This document shows positions 25,270 to 38,059 of a stretch of DNA of 64,000 nucleotides, piece by piece. The stretch's first letter is position 1. Each line of letters begins with the position of its first letter. The position numbers were made by a program, and so were the translations under genes. The notes under the pieces were generated by a model. That model worked only from the letters and a program-made list of their open reading frames with translations, was not told where the DNA came from and made no database searches. Source of the DNA: Lates calcarifer (Eukaryota > Chordata > Actinopteri > Centropomidae); NCBI RefSeq assembly GCF_001640805.2, contig NC_066843.1, forward strand, positions 22,692,242 to 22,756,241. Reading direction: 5' to 3'.

Positions 25270-28200
25270 TTAGTCATACTCTACAGGCTCCTCCAAGTCG
25301 ACCACATTCTCCTGGAGGTGAAATTAAAAGATGTGTGGTAAATATCAACAGAGAAAAATAAAGCTTAAAATATACCTTTAACATTCAAATGCAAGGTTTC
25401 ACATTCAAGTGTAAATTTCATCATCTGCCCATGTCTGCACTGACCATGAAGATGTTCAGTAAAAACCCTCAAGCTTGGTTCCAGGGCAGATCATGTGTCT
25501 CACATTTAATATCTGATAAACCTCCACTGACACTGGGAAAAGGCTCTGTGGACTCTGTCAGGCTCTGTGCTGAATGAAATAAGGCCCATACACATCTTTT
25601 GTGAGGGGGGGGGTTAGTGGGGTGGGGTGATGGTGGTTAACCATAAACCACACACATCAAGAGGTCACTTTGAATTCATACATTCCATTTTTATCATCAT
25701 CATACAAGTCAAACTTTAGGCAATGCCCACTACTGTGTCTCTGAGTAATAGTCCTGATAAATAATAATGGATGAATCCATTATCTACGCTGCTTATCCTT
25801 AAAGGTTGCAGGGTTGGCTGGAAGCAACTTATATAGACACTCACACTCACATTCACACTTATGGGCAATTTAGAGTCACCAATTAACCTGCATGTGTTTG
25901 GACTGTGGGAGGAAGCTGGAGAACTTGGAGAGAACCCACACAGACACAGGGGGAACATGCAAACACGGAAAAGCCGAACCTGGATCCTTCTTGCTGTGAA
26001 GTGTCAGCGCTAACCACCGGAACCACTGTTCCTCCCCCCGGTTAATATTATTTAGAAAAACAAAGAGAGCCCTGCCCTGCCTCCACCAGTGGGCCTGTCC
26101 CACCCCTGCATGCCGTCCATCTCGTCAGTAGAGTTAAAGAACCTCACATTTTGTGGAACATAAGTGATGTCAGAGAAGAATCAGACCTGCCATACAGACA
26201 GTTTCTCTGCAGCCTGTTGGACCTCTAACATTCTGTCACCACGTCATTGCCATGGTTTCTTTACTGAGCTACACAGTATGTATCATGCTGTCAGTGTACT
26301 ATCAGGTCACAAGGTGCCAATCGTCTCCATGTGCCCAGAGCATTTTCAGATGATCCAGCATTTTGCATCAATGCAGCCAAATAATAGGAGGGTTTGCCTG
26401 TTGACCTTTGTCTCACTCCAACCCTGTGTTCTTTTAAAAGTAAATTAAAGACCTTTTTGTTTAGTCAGGCATTCTCTTCAAGGAATTCATGCCAATAAAT
26501 ATGTTTGGTTGTCTGTGTATGTATGTATACTTTTATCAGCCATGACGTTAAAACCATGGACACAAGGTGAGGGTGTCCTGTGGTGTCTGGTACCAGGACA
26601 TTGGTAGCAGATCCTTTGGGTCCTGTGGGTTGCAGGGTGGGCCTCCATGGATCTGGATTGTTCTGGATCATTCCAATGATGCAGGATCACTTTGGGATAT
26701 GGGGCATTTGGAGACCAGGTCAACACCTTGGGCTCTTTGTTGTGTTTCTTGAGACATTTCTGAGCAGTTTTCATGGTCTGGTGGGAGCACTACTCTGCTG
26801 GGAGGGGCCCCTGTTACCATGTACAACAATCTTTAGGTGAGTGGTACATATCAAAGTAATGAAGGACCTATGGTTTCCCAGCTGAACATTGTACTGTAAC
26901 CAGATGATCAGTGTTATTCACTTCACCTATCAATGGTTTAATGTTGTGGCTGATCAGTGGATGCATGGGTGTGTGTATTAGTACACATTTGTCTATTTTA
27001 GTTTTATTTTTTACTCATGTAAAGGACAGCATCTACACTACTTGTGATTCACATTGTTTCACTTGAGAAACATTTCTGTCATGCTCTGAGCATTAAACCA
27101 CTCACCCATCCTCCTTGGCTCTTGACCCAAGGGGCAAAGGTCTCCATGTAGCACTCAGCATAGCCTTGCATGCGCACAGCTCCTGTGGCTGTTACTATCC
27201 GCCGTGATACTTCCATCGTGACAGCCATGCGTTGCAGCATTGGACTGGCTGTTGGCGGCAGGGCCGGGGCCTCAGATTCATGACTGCTGCTGAAAGCGTC
27301 TAGAAGTTTGGCAAACGATGGGTAAGAAAGACGAGCCAAGTTGGAGCGCAGGAAGGGGTCTGACTGGATCTGTAGAAAGTGAGCACAGTTTACACACACA
27401 TGCACATGTACTGGCAGCTCTCAGCACAAGAGCTGCCAATATCTGACACATAAATAATGCAGTTTACACACCTAATGTTGAACCTCTACCTACCTTATTG
27501 TTGATAGAGTCTGCCTCCAAAGAGAGCACCTGAACGAGCTGCTGCACCACTGTCTCTTTATCATACACTGCTGACAGAAAGAAGCAACAACTTTACAGTC
27601 ATCTGCAGTGGGATTTACTCTTTAGGCCATTTCAGGCAGAAAATAACTGTGTTAACAAACCCAACTCACTAGTGTCAGCTAGTTGAAAAGCACTGCCTCC
27701 TACCAGTGTATGGGGCAAGGCCTTTTAAGCAGCTACATGTTGTGGAGCAGCCATTTTGTTTAACGCCTTAGTACTGCATGTACTATATCCACATCTAACT
27801 TGGATTATTGTTGCTGTAAGACACAAGCTCCCTTTTGCCACAAGACAGTTCAGTGAAATGAGAAAGTACTGCACCTGACACATAATATCTTAACTGCACA
27901 AACACATAAATGGGGAAAAGTGGTGGTTTTGGACTGTGTGGGTGTACTCAGGTGCAAAAGAGCTGAGAGCTGTGGAATATACTCTCTCAGCCAATCACAT
28001 TACTAGTATCATAACTCACACACCAGTTCATATGGTCACATCAGTCTGACTCTGTTTCACTGAGTATCTGATGATGTGACACAGCTGGAAAGAGGAAAAC
28101 ATGAACTGCAGCAGGATACAGAATTGCAGCTGACCGGTCTGATGTGTGTTGAGGTGTGTGTGTGTGTGTGTGTGTGAGACAGAGAGAGATTACCTTGTGA

Positions 28201-31200
28201 GGGCTTGTGTGAGGGACTCGATTTCTTTAAACTGGTGGACTTCTGGGCGATCTTCTCAAGCTTCTCTGCCACCTCTTCATAGAACTCAGGAGGGTGATCT
28301 ACATTCACATTAACCACAACGTCACAAACATGTCTGATGAAAACCTTCATTGCTGCTATCTACTGTAGTAATGTCACTAATCACGTTCAGATGCACATAT
28401 CAACACAGGTTGCAACCAGGTGCAGTGAGTAACACTAGCTTTTCTGTGTTTGTCAGTTGACCTCAGCACACTGACAGACAGGCTGGTTTGGAGGTCTGAA
28501 TTTTTATAGTGTGCAGATTGAAAACAATAAAAAGATTCCACATTTTCATTTTAACTTCAGACATAGCAGCAAACAAATGAAGGAGTACAGCTACAGCTAC
28601 AGTTGGTTAGTGTAGCGTTGTAGAGTAATGGAGGAGCTTACTGGGAGATACAATGGTTGGTGGAGCATCTGGTTCTTTGTTGATTGGCAGTGGGATAGGC
28701 CTCTTACGATGAGATCCAGACCTCTCTTTGTCCTTCTCCTTCTGTTTCTCCTTCTCCTTTTCCCTATCTTTCTCTTTCTCCTTCTCCTTTTCCCTATCTT
28801 TCTCTTTCTCCTTCTCCTTTTCCCTCTCCTTCTCTTTCTCCTTCTCCCTCTGCAACTTTAACCTGAAGAAATTGGAGATCTTTTTTCTGATCTTCTTCAG
28901 CTTCTTGTGCTGTTTCGTCTCACTGTCATCATCTTCTGACAAAGAGGAGGAGGAGGAACTGCTATCATCCTGTGGGAACAGGGTTGTCTGCTCAACATTA
29001 AGGATGTGGTGACTCTGATGAAGGTGTGCTACACTGATCATTACATCACCACCACATTTACTAAACTGACATTTAATACCACTTTAAACATACAGACGAG
29101 GCTAAAACTGTTGGTGTCCAATGGAAGTGGTAAGAAATGAATGGATTGTGGTGATATTTATCAAACAGACTGTTGTCTTCAATTAGTATCACAGACCTTA
29201 TCAATCTTCTCCAGTTATTCAGTCTATTTAAATAGTTAAAGAAAGTTAAAGACAGTTAAAGAAATTATAACATTGTGCCAAAAAGTTCCATTTTTGTCTC
29301 ATCTGACCACACTACACTCTCCCAGTAATATACAGGCTTCTCCAAATTTGCAATGTAGCAAACTTCAAATGAGCTTCAACATGCCTTTTCTTCAGTAATG
29401 GAGTGTTCCACAGAGATCTTGCATTGAGACTGTGGCATTGGAGTGCATTGCTTATTGTGACAACTAAACCTGCTGCTTACAGGTCTTTCTGGAGCTCTTT
29501 TCTAGTGCTCCTTGGCTCTTGGGCTGGTCTTCTGACAAAATTTCTGACTGCCTGTTTGGAAATCTTGTGAGCTCCTGTATGTGGTTGGTTGATGGTGGAA
29601 TGATGTTCCTTCCACTTGCAGATAAAAAAGCTTAGAAATCTGTTGATAACCAGTGCCATTACCATGTTGCTCAACAGTCTTGCAAGGTCTTGGGAAAGTT
29701 CTTTGCCTCTACCCATCATGAGATGTTTCTTGTGTGACAGCTGGTAAGAAATGATTTTTTTAAAACTTAAATTCAGGCAGTGGGTGACCCCTGTTGTTCT
29801 AACCTTCCAACATGCACTGACCTAACACAGGCAGGACGAGTGGAATCAGCTGTTTTTGTGCTTTTTTCCTATTTTTTTTCGTCATTCCACTTTATTGCAC
29901 ATAACTTTTATATGGATTGAAAAGTCACAATTTCTTTATCTGTGTAGTTTTATTGAGTTAATACTAATATCTGGTCTAAATTGAATGTGAATAGCTGAGT
30001 TGGAAATATGTTTAATGAAAATCTGCTGCTGTGTTGGATACTTATTTCCCCCACTGTAATTGCAATGATTGATCCAAAAGGATGTGCTGCAAAATATTAG
30101 GTTATTTAGTATTCAAATATTTTTGTCCATACTATTTTCATGTGTTGTATTATCTAAAATCTAAATGTTGTGAAGAGCAGGCCTGGAGGAGGAGATGTCT
30201 GAGGAAAGCAGGAAATAGGAGGAGTCTGGCTTGATCAGAGTCTATATATGGAAGCCTGTGCAGGTGTGATGCCTTTTGAAACCCCTGCAGCAGAACCCTG
30301 GGCTCTGTCCTGGCAGCAATTGTTTGTCTGAGTGAAATATAAAATCAGCATCAATTGCCAGCCATCCTCAGCAATAAATCACAACTGAAGCAACTCTCAA
30401 GGTGTCTCATTGTGCCTGACCGCACAACTGAAGTGTTGAGCACATCCCCGGTAACCAGCTCAGTATAGTCCATGATGAGCTATTTTAGAATAAATTACCT
30501 CAAAAGGTGAAAGCAACATATCTGTTTTATAAAATATGGAACAGAGAACAGTGGACTAAAAATTTAGATTTTTCTTAGGACCAACACTTTTAGCCACATC
30601 TGTATATACTGTACACCGATAGGCTACAACAATAAAACCAGTGAGTGGTTTTAATGTTGTGGCTGATCAGTGTATACTGTATTAGATACCCTTATACATA
30701 CATTATATATATTAGACAGATAAAGTAAAGACAGTGCAGATAGACAGGAATATGAGTTATGTTTTGTTAAATGTAAAGACACTTAACTTCACTCTACCCT
30801 GTCTAAGTTTGTATAGATATACTGCATGAATATAATAATACAGGTAATTAGAAAAACTGAGCGCTCCAGGAAAACATTTTACCTCTAACACACACACTGG
30901 ACCAACTGACTGTGATGTTGTTGGTTTTTTTAATCATGTGTAGCTTTTTATGTCATTATTTGTAAAAACAACAACCACTCAGTCTTTATATCCTAGACAA
31001 TGATACAATCCAAACACACAGTCCTTTTTTTGTGGTGTCATATATTCTAGTCCGTATAGTCCTGTTTCTTATCATTGATCTTTATCTTATTTCAGACTCA
31101 CGCTGAACTTTAGGTGAATTCACAGCAAGTCACACTAACTTGATGTTTTCTCACTATTTTCAGACAGAGATTTGTCCACCATTGCTGCTGTTTCCACCTC

Positions 31201-32663
31201 TACACAATGCTGATCTTTTCATTGATCAACAAGAATAAAAGTCTAAAACCCCTTAGTGCCCTCAAGAGGCTGCTGTGTTGATACTGGTGACAATACAAAA
31301 ATGTTGTGGCTAGATTTAGAGGAAAGGCCACAGAGTCACTGAAATGAAAAGGATTTTTCCCTTCAGAAGCTGAAGGAGCTGAGGAGATTTCATGATTATC
31401 TGCTTGTTGGGTGATGAGTTACAGGTTTTTGGCGATACCCTGTCAGACCACACAGTGGAACAGTGAAACAAGCTAACTGGCAGAGGACATGCTTGTAGCC
31501 AAGATATCTAATATCTGCCATCAGCCCGGCTCAGTTAACCAGACAAAATGTTTTCTTTGCCTGTACCATGGACTGGTGTCATGACTGACTGCAGACCACG
31601 TCTCCTGTGTGGAGCAGTTCAAACTGTGATAACTTCTAATTCAGTGAACACATCACCAGAGACAAACCATGGAAATCTGGTCAGCAGGTGACAAATATCT
31701 CACTGTAGACCTCAGCGTCGGACAGAGACTGACAGATCCACCTTGTCCCTCCGGTGGTGGGGCCTAATGCCTGCTGTCCCACCACAACTGCAGCTTATCT
31801 TAAATCAACAAGCAAAATGTGACCTATGAGTGTCTGACAAAAGTGAAACTTCCTTACTTCTGTCTGGTCTCTGGGTAGTGACAGTTTTGCCTTGCTGTCC
31901 CTGTCCAGTGAGCTTTTAGGCTCTTTGGCAGGGCGGCGTGAGGTGCTCCGGCGAGGCAGCTGCTTTATGAAATCTTTGAATGCCGTCTTCTCATCTTCAG
32001 TTTGAGAGTTACACACATCCACTGGTTTTGGTTGTGGCTTGGAGCTAACAGGGGAGAGCAGAGAAGTATGCTGAACAACAGGGGCAAAAATTGTTAAAGC
32101 AGGTGCTGGAGGCTGTGTATACCTCCATCTGTGTGTGACTCTCCTCTGACCACTGTAACACTGCACTGGGTGTGAAAATACTAACACTGTCTCTTCACAT
32201 CATTAATGTTTGACTTCTAAAGTAAAATCATGGAATTGTGATCTCACTCTACGCTGAGAAAGCTTTTGCTTTCATGGGAGATGCATTACGTTTTCTTCTC
32301 TGACAGTGACTGAACTTCATTAGTAAGAAAGCGCAGCCACTGTATGATGTGTGTGTGACTTACTCCAAGTCAGATGGTAAAGAAATACACGTGGTAGAAT
32401 AGGACAGAGACATGTTAATCAGTCTGAGGTAGAGAAACAGAACAGGACACAACAGCAGAGGTCCAGAGTGGTGAGGTACATTACCTGTACTTGTTGTGGT
32501 CTCTGTAGGTACCTCCTACTCTACCAGGCCTATCTTTCAGGGGGACAGAAAGGGTCCGATGGAGGAAAGCTTGGAGGACTAGATGAGTCTCAGCCTTGAC
32601 CTCCAGCAGAGAGATGGAGGAGATGGAGGAGACAGAGGAGGGACGGTCTGCAGATTCTGACAT
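25270..32663 (-). CDS. bcl2l12: BCL2-like 12 (bcl2l12)
   Basis: BCL2L12 is an atypical BCL2-family protein with a BH2-like motif; in mammals it restrains caspase-3/7 and p53. Coding exons, 5' to 3': 32663-32485, 32044-31858, 28969-28642, 28298-28194, 27567-27494, 27369-27106, 25311-25270; total 1179 bases (392 aa plus stop; human about 334). Exon 1 starts [10 protein letters not shown] and includes [19 protein letters not shown], like the human N-terminal VLAAFLRR region. Exon 3 is a Ser/Asp patch followed by a [10 protein letters not shown] repeat. Residues ~232-290 hold [18 protein letters not shown] and [19 protein letters not shown]; ~291-380 hold [19 protein letters not shown] and [10 protein letters not shown], then the BH2-like [13 protein letters not shown] with GGWE across the last intron. 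Start: first ATG after an acceptor at 32666, so a noncoding exon lies upstream. The expanded exon 3 is the main departure from mammals. Confidence 0.93.
25765..26035. repeat. Interspersed repeat in the last bcl2l12 intron
   Basis: Order of motifs: CCATTATCTACGCTGCTTAT, CACTCACACTCACATTCACA, GGGCAATTTAGAGTCACCAA, GTTTGGACTGTGGGAGGAAG, GAACATGCAAAC, TTCTTGCTGTGA, GCTAACCACC. I recognise this as a very common fish dispersed repeat. Another scrap of the same type lies at 50676-50765. Confidence 0.65.
26533..26959. mobile_element. Short Tc1-type element with terminal inverted repeats, non-autonomous
   Basis: Left end TATCAGCCATGACGTTAAAA (26533 on) and right end TTAATGTTGTGGCTGATCAG (near 26957) are imperfect inverted copies of one terminal repeat. 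Their terminal sequence matches fish Tc1-like elements that begin CACTGATCAGCCA. The 427-base interior keeps no intact transposase. Confidence 0.6.
28155..28176. repeat. (GT)n microsatellite
   Basis: Eleven GT units just 3' (in gene sense) of bcl2l12 exon 4, whose donor is at 28193. Confidence 0.9.
28735..28850 (-). repeat. Coding minisatellite, ~30-bp unit, in bcl2l12 exon 3
   Basis: Plus strand shows tandem units of CTTTCTCCTTCTCCTTTTCC plus CTATCTTTCT, with degenerate CTTCTC hexamers on the flanks. On the minus strand each unit encodes ten residues, approximately [10 protein letters not shown]. All units stay in frame. Confidence 0.85.
29276..30056 (-). mobile_element. Truncated Tc1-like transposon in bcl2l12 intron 2
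   Basis: The right end, CTTATTTCCCCCACTG at 30041-30056 followed by TA, is a typical Tc1 terminal repeat (CAGTGGGGGAAATAAG on the minus strand). Minus-strand translation gives an N-terminal Tc1 transposase region ([10 protein letters not shown], then [20 protein letters not shown] and [11 protein letters not shown]). The catalytic half and left terminal repeat are missing, so it is a dead fragment. Confidence 0.75.
30057..31857. other. Rest of bcl2l12 intron 2
   Basis: Apart from the palindrome at 30614-30672, no exon or known repeat is recognised. Confidence 0.4.
30614..30672. mobile_element. Minimal palindrome of two nearly fused Tc1-type terminal repeats
   Basis: CACCGATAGGCTACAACAAT opens the element and ATGTTGTGGCTGATCAGTG closes it. 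The two arms are inverted copies with only a few bases between, and TA flanks both sides. The ends match those of the 26533-26959 element. Confidence 0.6.
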
Positions 32664-34335
32664 CACTAAAACATAAGCTAAGACAGAGAGGCAGTTCACT
32701 ACATAAATCAAGAACACAACACGTCACATATCCTGTGTCAGAAATCTCTACTGCTCTATGCAGTAGGTACTATATTCAGTTTTTACCTATTTCTAACTGG
32801 TCATTGTCCATTTGCAGATCATAGTGAATAAGAAGGCTCATACACCTGAGTGACAGGTGGTGGGTGGGTTCTGTGCTTTAGCTACCAGAACTTAATGTGA
32901 GCAGCAACAGGGAGTCAGTGCAGAGTGACATGAGCTGGCTCTGTCTGGATAAAGACCAGATGTACTGCTGCACTTTGGAGCATTGGCAGAGGTTTTACTG
33001 AGCAGCATGCTGACTGCTCTGAAACCACACTGGTCTAAATCAAGCAGATTCATTTGAGAGGCAGTCTGAGACTTGAATGAAAACCACACACTCTACTGAG
33101 AGCAGCGTGTAGTTTTCAACTTGAGATGGACAACAGGAGAACTTGGGCCTAATTTAACACTGTGGGGAATGTAAGTGAAGCCAGATAAGTATTTACATGT
33201 ATAAGACTGTATGAGGCTTAATGAAAGTGTCCAAGAAGTGAAAGCAAACCAACACACACAAACAAACACAACTGGACAATCCAGTCAGTTAACATTACTG
33301 ACTATACATAAGTGATAAGAGACCATACATCAAATTGTTTTTGAACCATCTACTGCTACCTCACCAACAGGAAGTAAATTCACAGGTTAAGTGGTAAAGT
33401 GTGGCGTGTCTTAAGGAAGCTGTTTGGAATGTATTTGTTTTCAGTCTAATGATCTGCCATTAATGTGTGTAACACAGCACACACATGATTCCGCTACACA
33501 CACACATCAGCGCCCACGTCTGGAGAGCTGGAAAAGATCTGGAATGAAGATTTGGACCGAGTAAAAGACAGAGTAACAGTAATCAAATCAGCTGTTAGTG
33601 TAACAAACAAAGTTAGTAATTATCATTGCTGGTCAGTCAGTAGATGTGACTGTGATAAGAAATGGGCAGAGACACAGCACGTCCCACTCCACAGACAGTC
33701 ACTGTCCGTCAGAGTGAGGCTGCTGCTCTGAACAACCACTGGTCTTAACAACAGATATCATCACAGCCGACTCTCTGAGACAGACAGGGTTTCTCAGCGC
33801 AGTCACCTGAGGCTCAGTCCTTCTGCTCTTACAGCCCAGCTCTGACACACACAGCTGATCCTCAGTGATCACAGGCTCTACTGTCCTCTACTGTTCACTC
33901 TCAGCCTATTGTTCAGTCTTAGGAACGATATGAAGCAGAATATGGAGCTCACCCCCACACTGAACCTCACTTTTCTAACTTTAACACACACATCCCGTGT
34001 AGAACACCCCCCCCCTCCCCAATCAGTCGGAGCTGAGACGGGACGGGAGCCTACATGGGACCATCCGAACGGGACAGGAGGAAAACTACAGAGACCAGGA
34101 AATGACTGTGCTTTTTCTCTCTCAGCACAGAGAAACAGCCTGGACACTGATCTCTGTCCCTACACATACACACCACAAACACAGCATGAGATCCGGGTTT
34201 CCTGAGAATGAGAAGGCAGCCTACAGTGATCCCCCGGTCTGAGTCCTGGACGACTATAACTCCCAGTCTGTGTCTACCCTGAGCTCTAAGTCGTCCAAAG
34301 CTGAAGGAAATTCCGAGTAAAACATCTGTCCGTAC

Positions 34336-34480
34336 CTCTGTCTGTGGTTCAGCGAGTTCACTTCATATAGGTCCTCTGTCCCGATTGTTTGTGTGTGTGT
34401 GTGTGTGTGTTTGCTCAGCGACACCTCACCGCGCGGTAACAGCAGAGGGAGGGGCCACATGCCTCCTCGTCCTGACTCTG
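34336..34480 (-). other. Possible noncoding first exon and promoter of bcl2l12
   Basis: Minus strand shows CACAGACAGAG followed by a GTACGG donor at 34335. A CpG-bearing stretch (CACCGCGCGGTAAC on plus, near 34428) lies just upstream. The coding exon starts two bases after an acceptor, so an upstream noncoding exon is required. The 5' limit is approximate. Confidence 0.4.
34387..34411. repeat. (GT)n microsatellite
   Basis: About twelve GT units within the presumed bcl2l12 promoter/5' UTR. Confidence 0.9.
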
Positions 34481-34633
34481 ATTTCTTTCTCTCTGAAACA
34501 CGGAGGACCTGATCCTGTTGGTGTCACGGTGTCTTGGAAACAGCGCAGTGTTTCTACTGATCAGGTCTCATCAGTGTTTGAATCCTTTTAATGAATCAAT
34601 TAAACAAACTAGACTTCAGGTAGACAGTGAATA

Positions 34634-34656
34634 ACACACACACACACACACACACA
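34634..34656. repeat. (CA)n microsatellite
   Basis: About eleven CA units upstream of the bcl2l12 first exon. Confidence 0.9.
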
Positions 34657-37600
34657 CTCTGTTTTCTTAGATGGTCAGATCATAATCACAGACTCATCTC
34701 AGAATGAGATGAAAACATGCAGCTGGACTTTGTTCAGTAATTGTTCACATGTAGCTCTGTGGACACAGTCGTTAGTTGTTCTTTTTGTAACCTGATTCAC
34801 AAATTTGTCAAGCAACACAAATTTCTGAACTTCCATCAGAACCTTTCAGAATAAACTGCCCGAAATGAAGCAATGATGCAAAAACGAACGCGCGCTTTTA
34901 TTTTATAGGCAAAATGAAAGAAGAAGGGATTCTGTGTGAAAATTGCTGCCAATGACTGTGTATAAAGAAGATGGAGCTGTGTTTGATTCTGATCCTTGTG
35001 TCTGACATTCACTGTCAAGATGGCTAATAATATAATAATCATTCTTTAGGTGGGGTGGGGTAGGGGGGGTCTCTGTTTGGACATCAGAGCTGTATGTGGG
35101 ACTGTCAGTCTGAAAGTAAAGACAGGAAAAATCTGATTCTTAAAATGACGTGCCCGCCAAATCATTTTAATAATGTGGCAGGCCACATATTATTGCTGAT
35201 GGCCCCAATTTTGGGCCGCAGGCCTGTTGCTGTGGGATTTGCAGATGGTCTGGTGTAGTTTGTAGTTTACTCCACTGCATGGCGCTCTGATCTCATGCTC
35301 CCTTGGCCTGTATCATATAACCAGTCAAGCATGAGATTTATTTTGTTTTCTGGAATTTCTGACAGGCCACATGCAAACTGCAGCTCTGTCAGGTGAATAC
35401 ACAATTCTTAGTTGAGGTTCCATTTGCTCAGACTAACATATCCTTGAGGCTTATTGGCTGAGTCCTACACTCAGGACCTCAACCTAAAAATTCTACATTT
35501 TCTTATTAAGTGGATGAAGAATCAGCAGCAGCACGGCTGGCACAGCCATCATCATCATTACTGTCAGAGCCACATTGTTTTTGTTTGTTTTATGTTTATA
35601 CATTGTACAGGTGACCATATGCATATACATACAGGGTTTGTGTTTGGACAATGGGAGAAGCATCAGATCAGAGAAGCTCCAGGTCATGAGCAGAAAGTGC
35701 GTTTGAAGGGGAGGTCTTCTGATTGTGTCTGTGTGGCAGCATTTGTGCATCCTGTTGAACCTGAATTTGATTATAGTATTTTTGAACCTGGAACCTTATT
35801 TGCCCATTTTTTGGATGTAAATTATTGATAGGGACACTGTGAACAGCATAACCATGTATCCCTACCAGATTCCATTAACAAAAAAATTTTAGCAAGCAGT
35901 ACACAGGAGCTGTTGGAATACTGCTGCCTCAATCTGTTAGTTTGTTTGTGTTGTTGTACTGTATCTGAATACTTTTCCACCACTGAAAGTTAGACAATAA
36001 CACAAACAATCTACATGATGGAGTCATGATGGAGTCAGTGGTAATCCTTCAGCTCCTGTTCTACTTGGTAAAATTACTATTTTTGTCAAAGGAGTCTGGT
36101 AGTGATACACCCAAAAACACAGGGAACACCTGTTAAATTTAAAATGCTATAAAAATTAAACAAATGTCTTAACCATCTTAAACATCTGATGCTGGTGTCT
36201 TGTGTTTATCTGATCTGTCCATGTTGTACTTGGATGGAAAGAATCCTGAGACAACAAATCGGCTTCCTGCCAAAAGCTTTTCAGCGTCTGACCAATGATG
36301 TCTAGGAGTGTGTGTGTCTCTGTGAGTGTGTGTGTTTGTGAATGCAGTTACATCATTTATATCACACCTCACTAATTTTTCACAACCCACATGGTAACTG
36401 TGTTTGATTCTTGTGACATTGTTTGTTCAGGTGTTTTACATGTTCTTGTTGTGTTGGACAGACTGCTCTTTTTAACTCATTGTTTTAGTGAATTTACTCT
36501 TTGTTTCACAGTTACAGTCATAGTCAATATATGCAAAAAGAATTAGCTTAATTTCTGTATGAATTCATTTAAAGAGTTGCATGTGGTTTTTTTAATGTCA
36601 AACTTCCCAGACATTCTCCTATAGTTACTCATGATTAGTGACTTCAGAAGATAAGACATTGCAGTGTGTATATGCTTGTCGTCACATGAGTTCACATTTT
36701 ACTGTCACCAATAAATGGACAGTAAATTTAAATAAGGTCCAAAGCCTTCATAAGTTCTGGTTCAGATTTGGATGATGGACTTGGGCCAGTGACCTTTGGC
36801 ACAACAGGCCAATACTGAAGTGGATCCATTTTTGAGAATCTGGGCCAGCACAGGGCCACCTCCAGACCAGATGAGGATTCCTTTGTGGTGACTCAGCCCA
36901 GATCCTGTAAGGAACCTGTGAAGCTTCTGGGTCAGATCTGGGTCAAATGATTTCTATGATTGCTATCTGATCCCAGATCAGAAATGAGAGGTTTCACAAG
37001 CTCCCATCTGACCCTGGACTACAGGACCCAGTTTATCCTGATCTGTTTTGACATATTCAGTCTGTGGACCATGGTTCCTAACTGATGTCTAATTTTTGTT
37101 TTGTTTGTTTATTTGTTTGTTTGTTTTTTAGTCAAAGAAAGTCAGTAGTGCTTTGATCTAAAATAAAAAACAGAGATAATCCAGCTGTGAGGAGGCTGAT
37201 TATATAATGCTGATAATATAAATGTGTATCTGAGACATGGAAGAATAATCCACTAACAAAACTGAAAATATATATCACATAATATATATGACAATAGTTG
37301 TCATGTGTAAAGTGATATAACATAATGAGTATAATCTCATCTCAGATCAGCCTGTCGATGTGCAGATGTGATTAAACACATGTCTACATTCACGATTGTG
37401 ATTAAACAGGACTGAGGGTACATGAGATGTCAGTGCATGTTTCTACCTTTGTGCAAACACAGACCTTCATCTCATGGATCAGGGCCCTGCTACCTGATGA
37501 AGAAAAACAGCACCAGGAAGATCAGACTTCAGCTTTATTATTTGCAGCCAAGCATCAGATCACAAAATGACAGCAAACACCAACAAACAATCCCACAGAT

Positions 37601-38023
37601 CCACACTGAGTATAACACACTCAATAAAAGATGGAGTACAGAGTAAAATCTGGTCTGTACAGAAACCAATGAGCCTCTATATCCTGTGGCTGGTCCTGCT
37701 GCACCTGCAATACTCTATCAGTCTGCTTTCATCTGCCAGACTCAAACCAAGCATCACATCAAGTATATGTTTTAGAATGTAAAATACTAAATACACATGA
37801 GATGAAGCAGCTTTAACTTCCCCACAGCTCTGACTGAATCTGACTGTGACTCTGTGAAATCAGGTGCATTTAAACTGGACATCTCTTTACTGAGTTTATT
37901 TTCAATGTATTCTAAACTATTTGCAATAAGATAAATGTGAAGTTCTTATATTTGCATCACAGCCAGTCAAGAGCCAAGAAAATGCCCATACACAGACAAG
38001 ATTCAGACTCAGATCCTGCTATA

Positions 38024-38058
<35 letters not shown>
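38024..38058. repeat. (AT)n microsatellite
   Basis: About 17 TA units, followed by a shorter TA run at 38062-38070. Confidence 0.9.

Positions 38059-38059
<1 letters not shown>

Noticed and set aside
28628..29012. Phe/Ser/Leu-rich open frames on plus
   Set aside because: Antisense shadows of the Lys/Glu repeat in bcl2l12 exon 3.
35454..35828. 124-codon plus frame
   Set aside because: No similarity recognised, isolated in the gene-free interval, starts at an unremarkable ATG.
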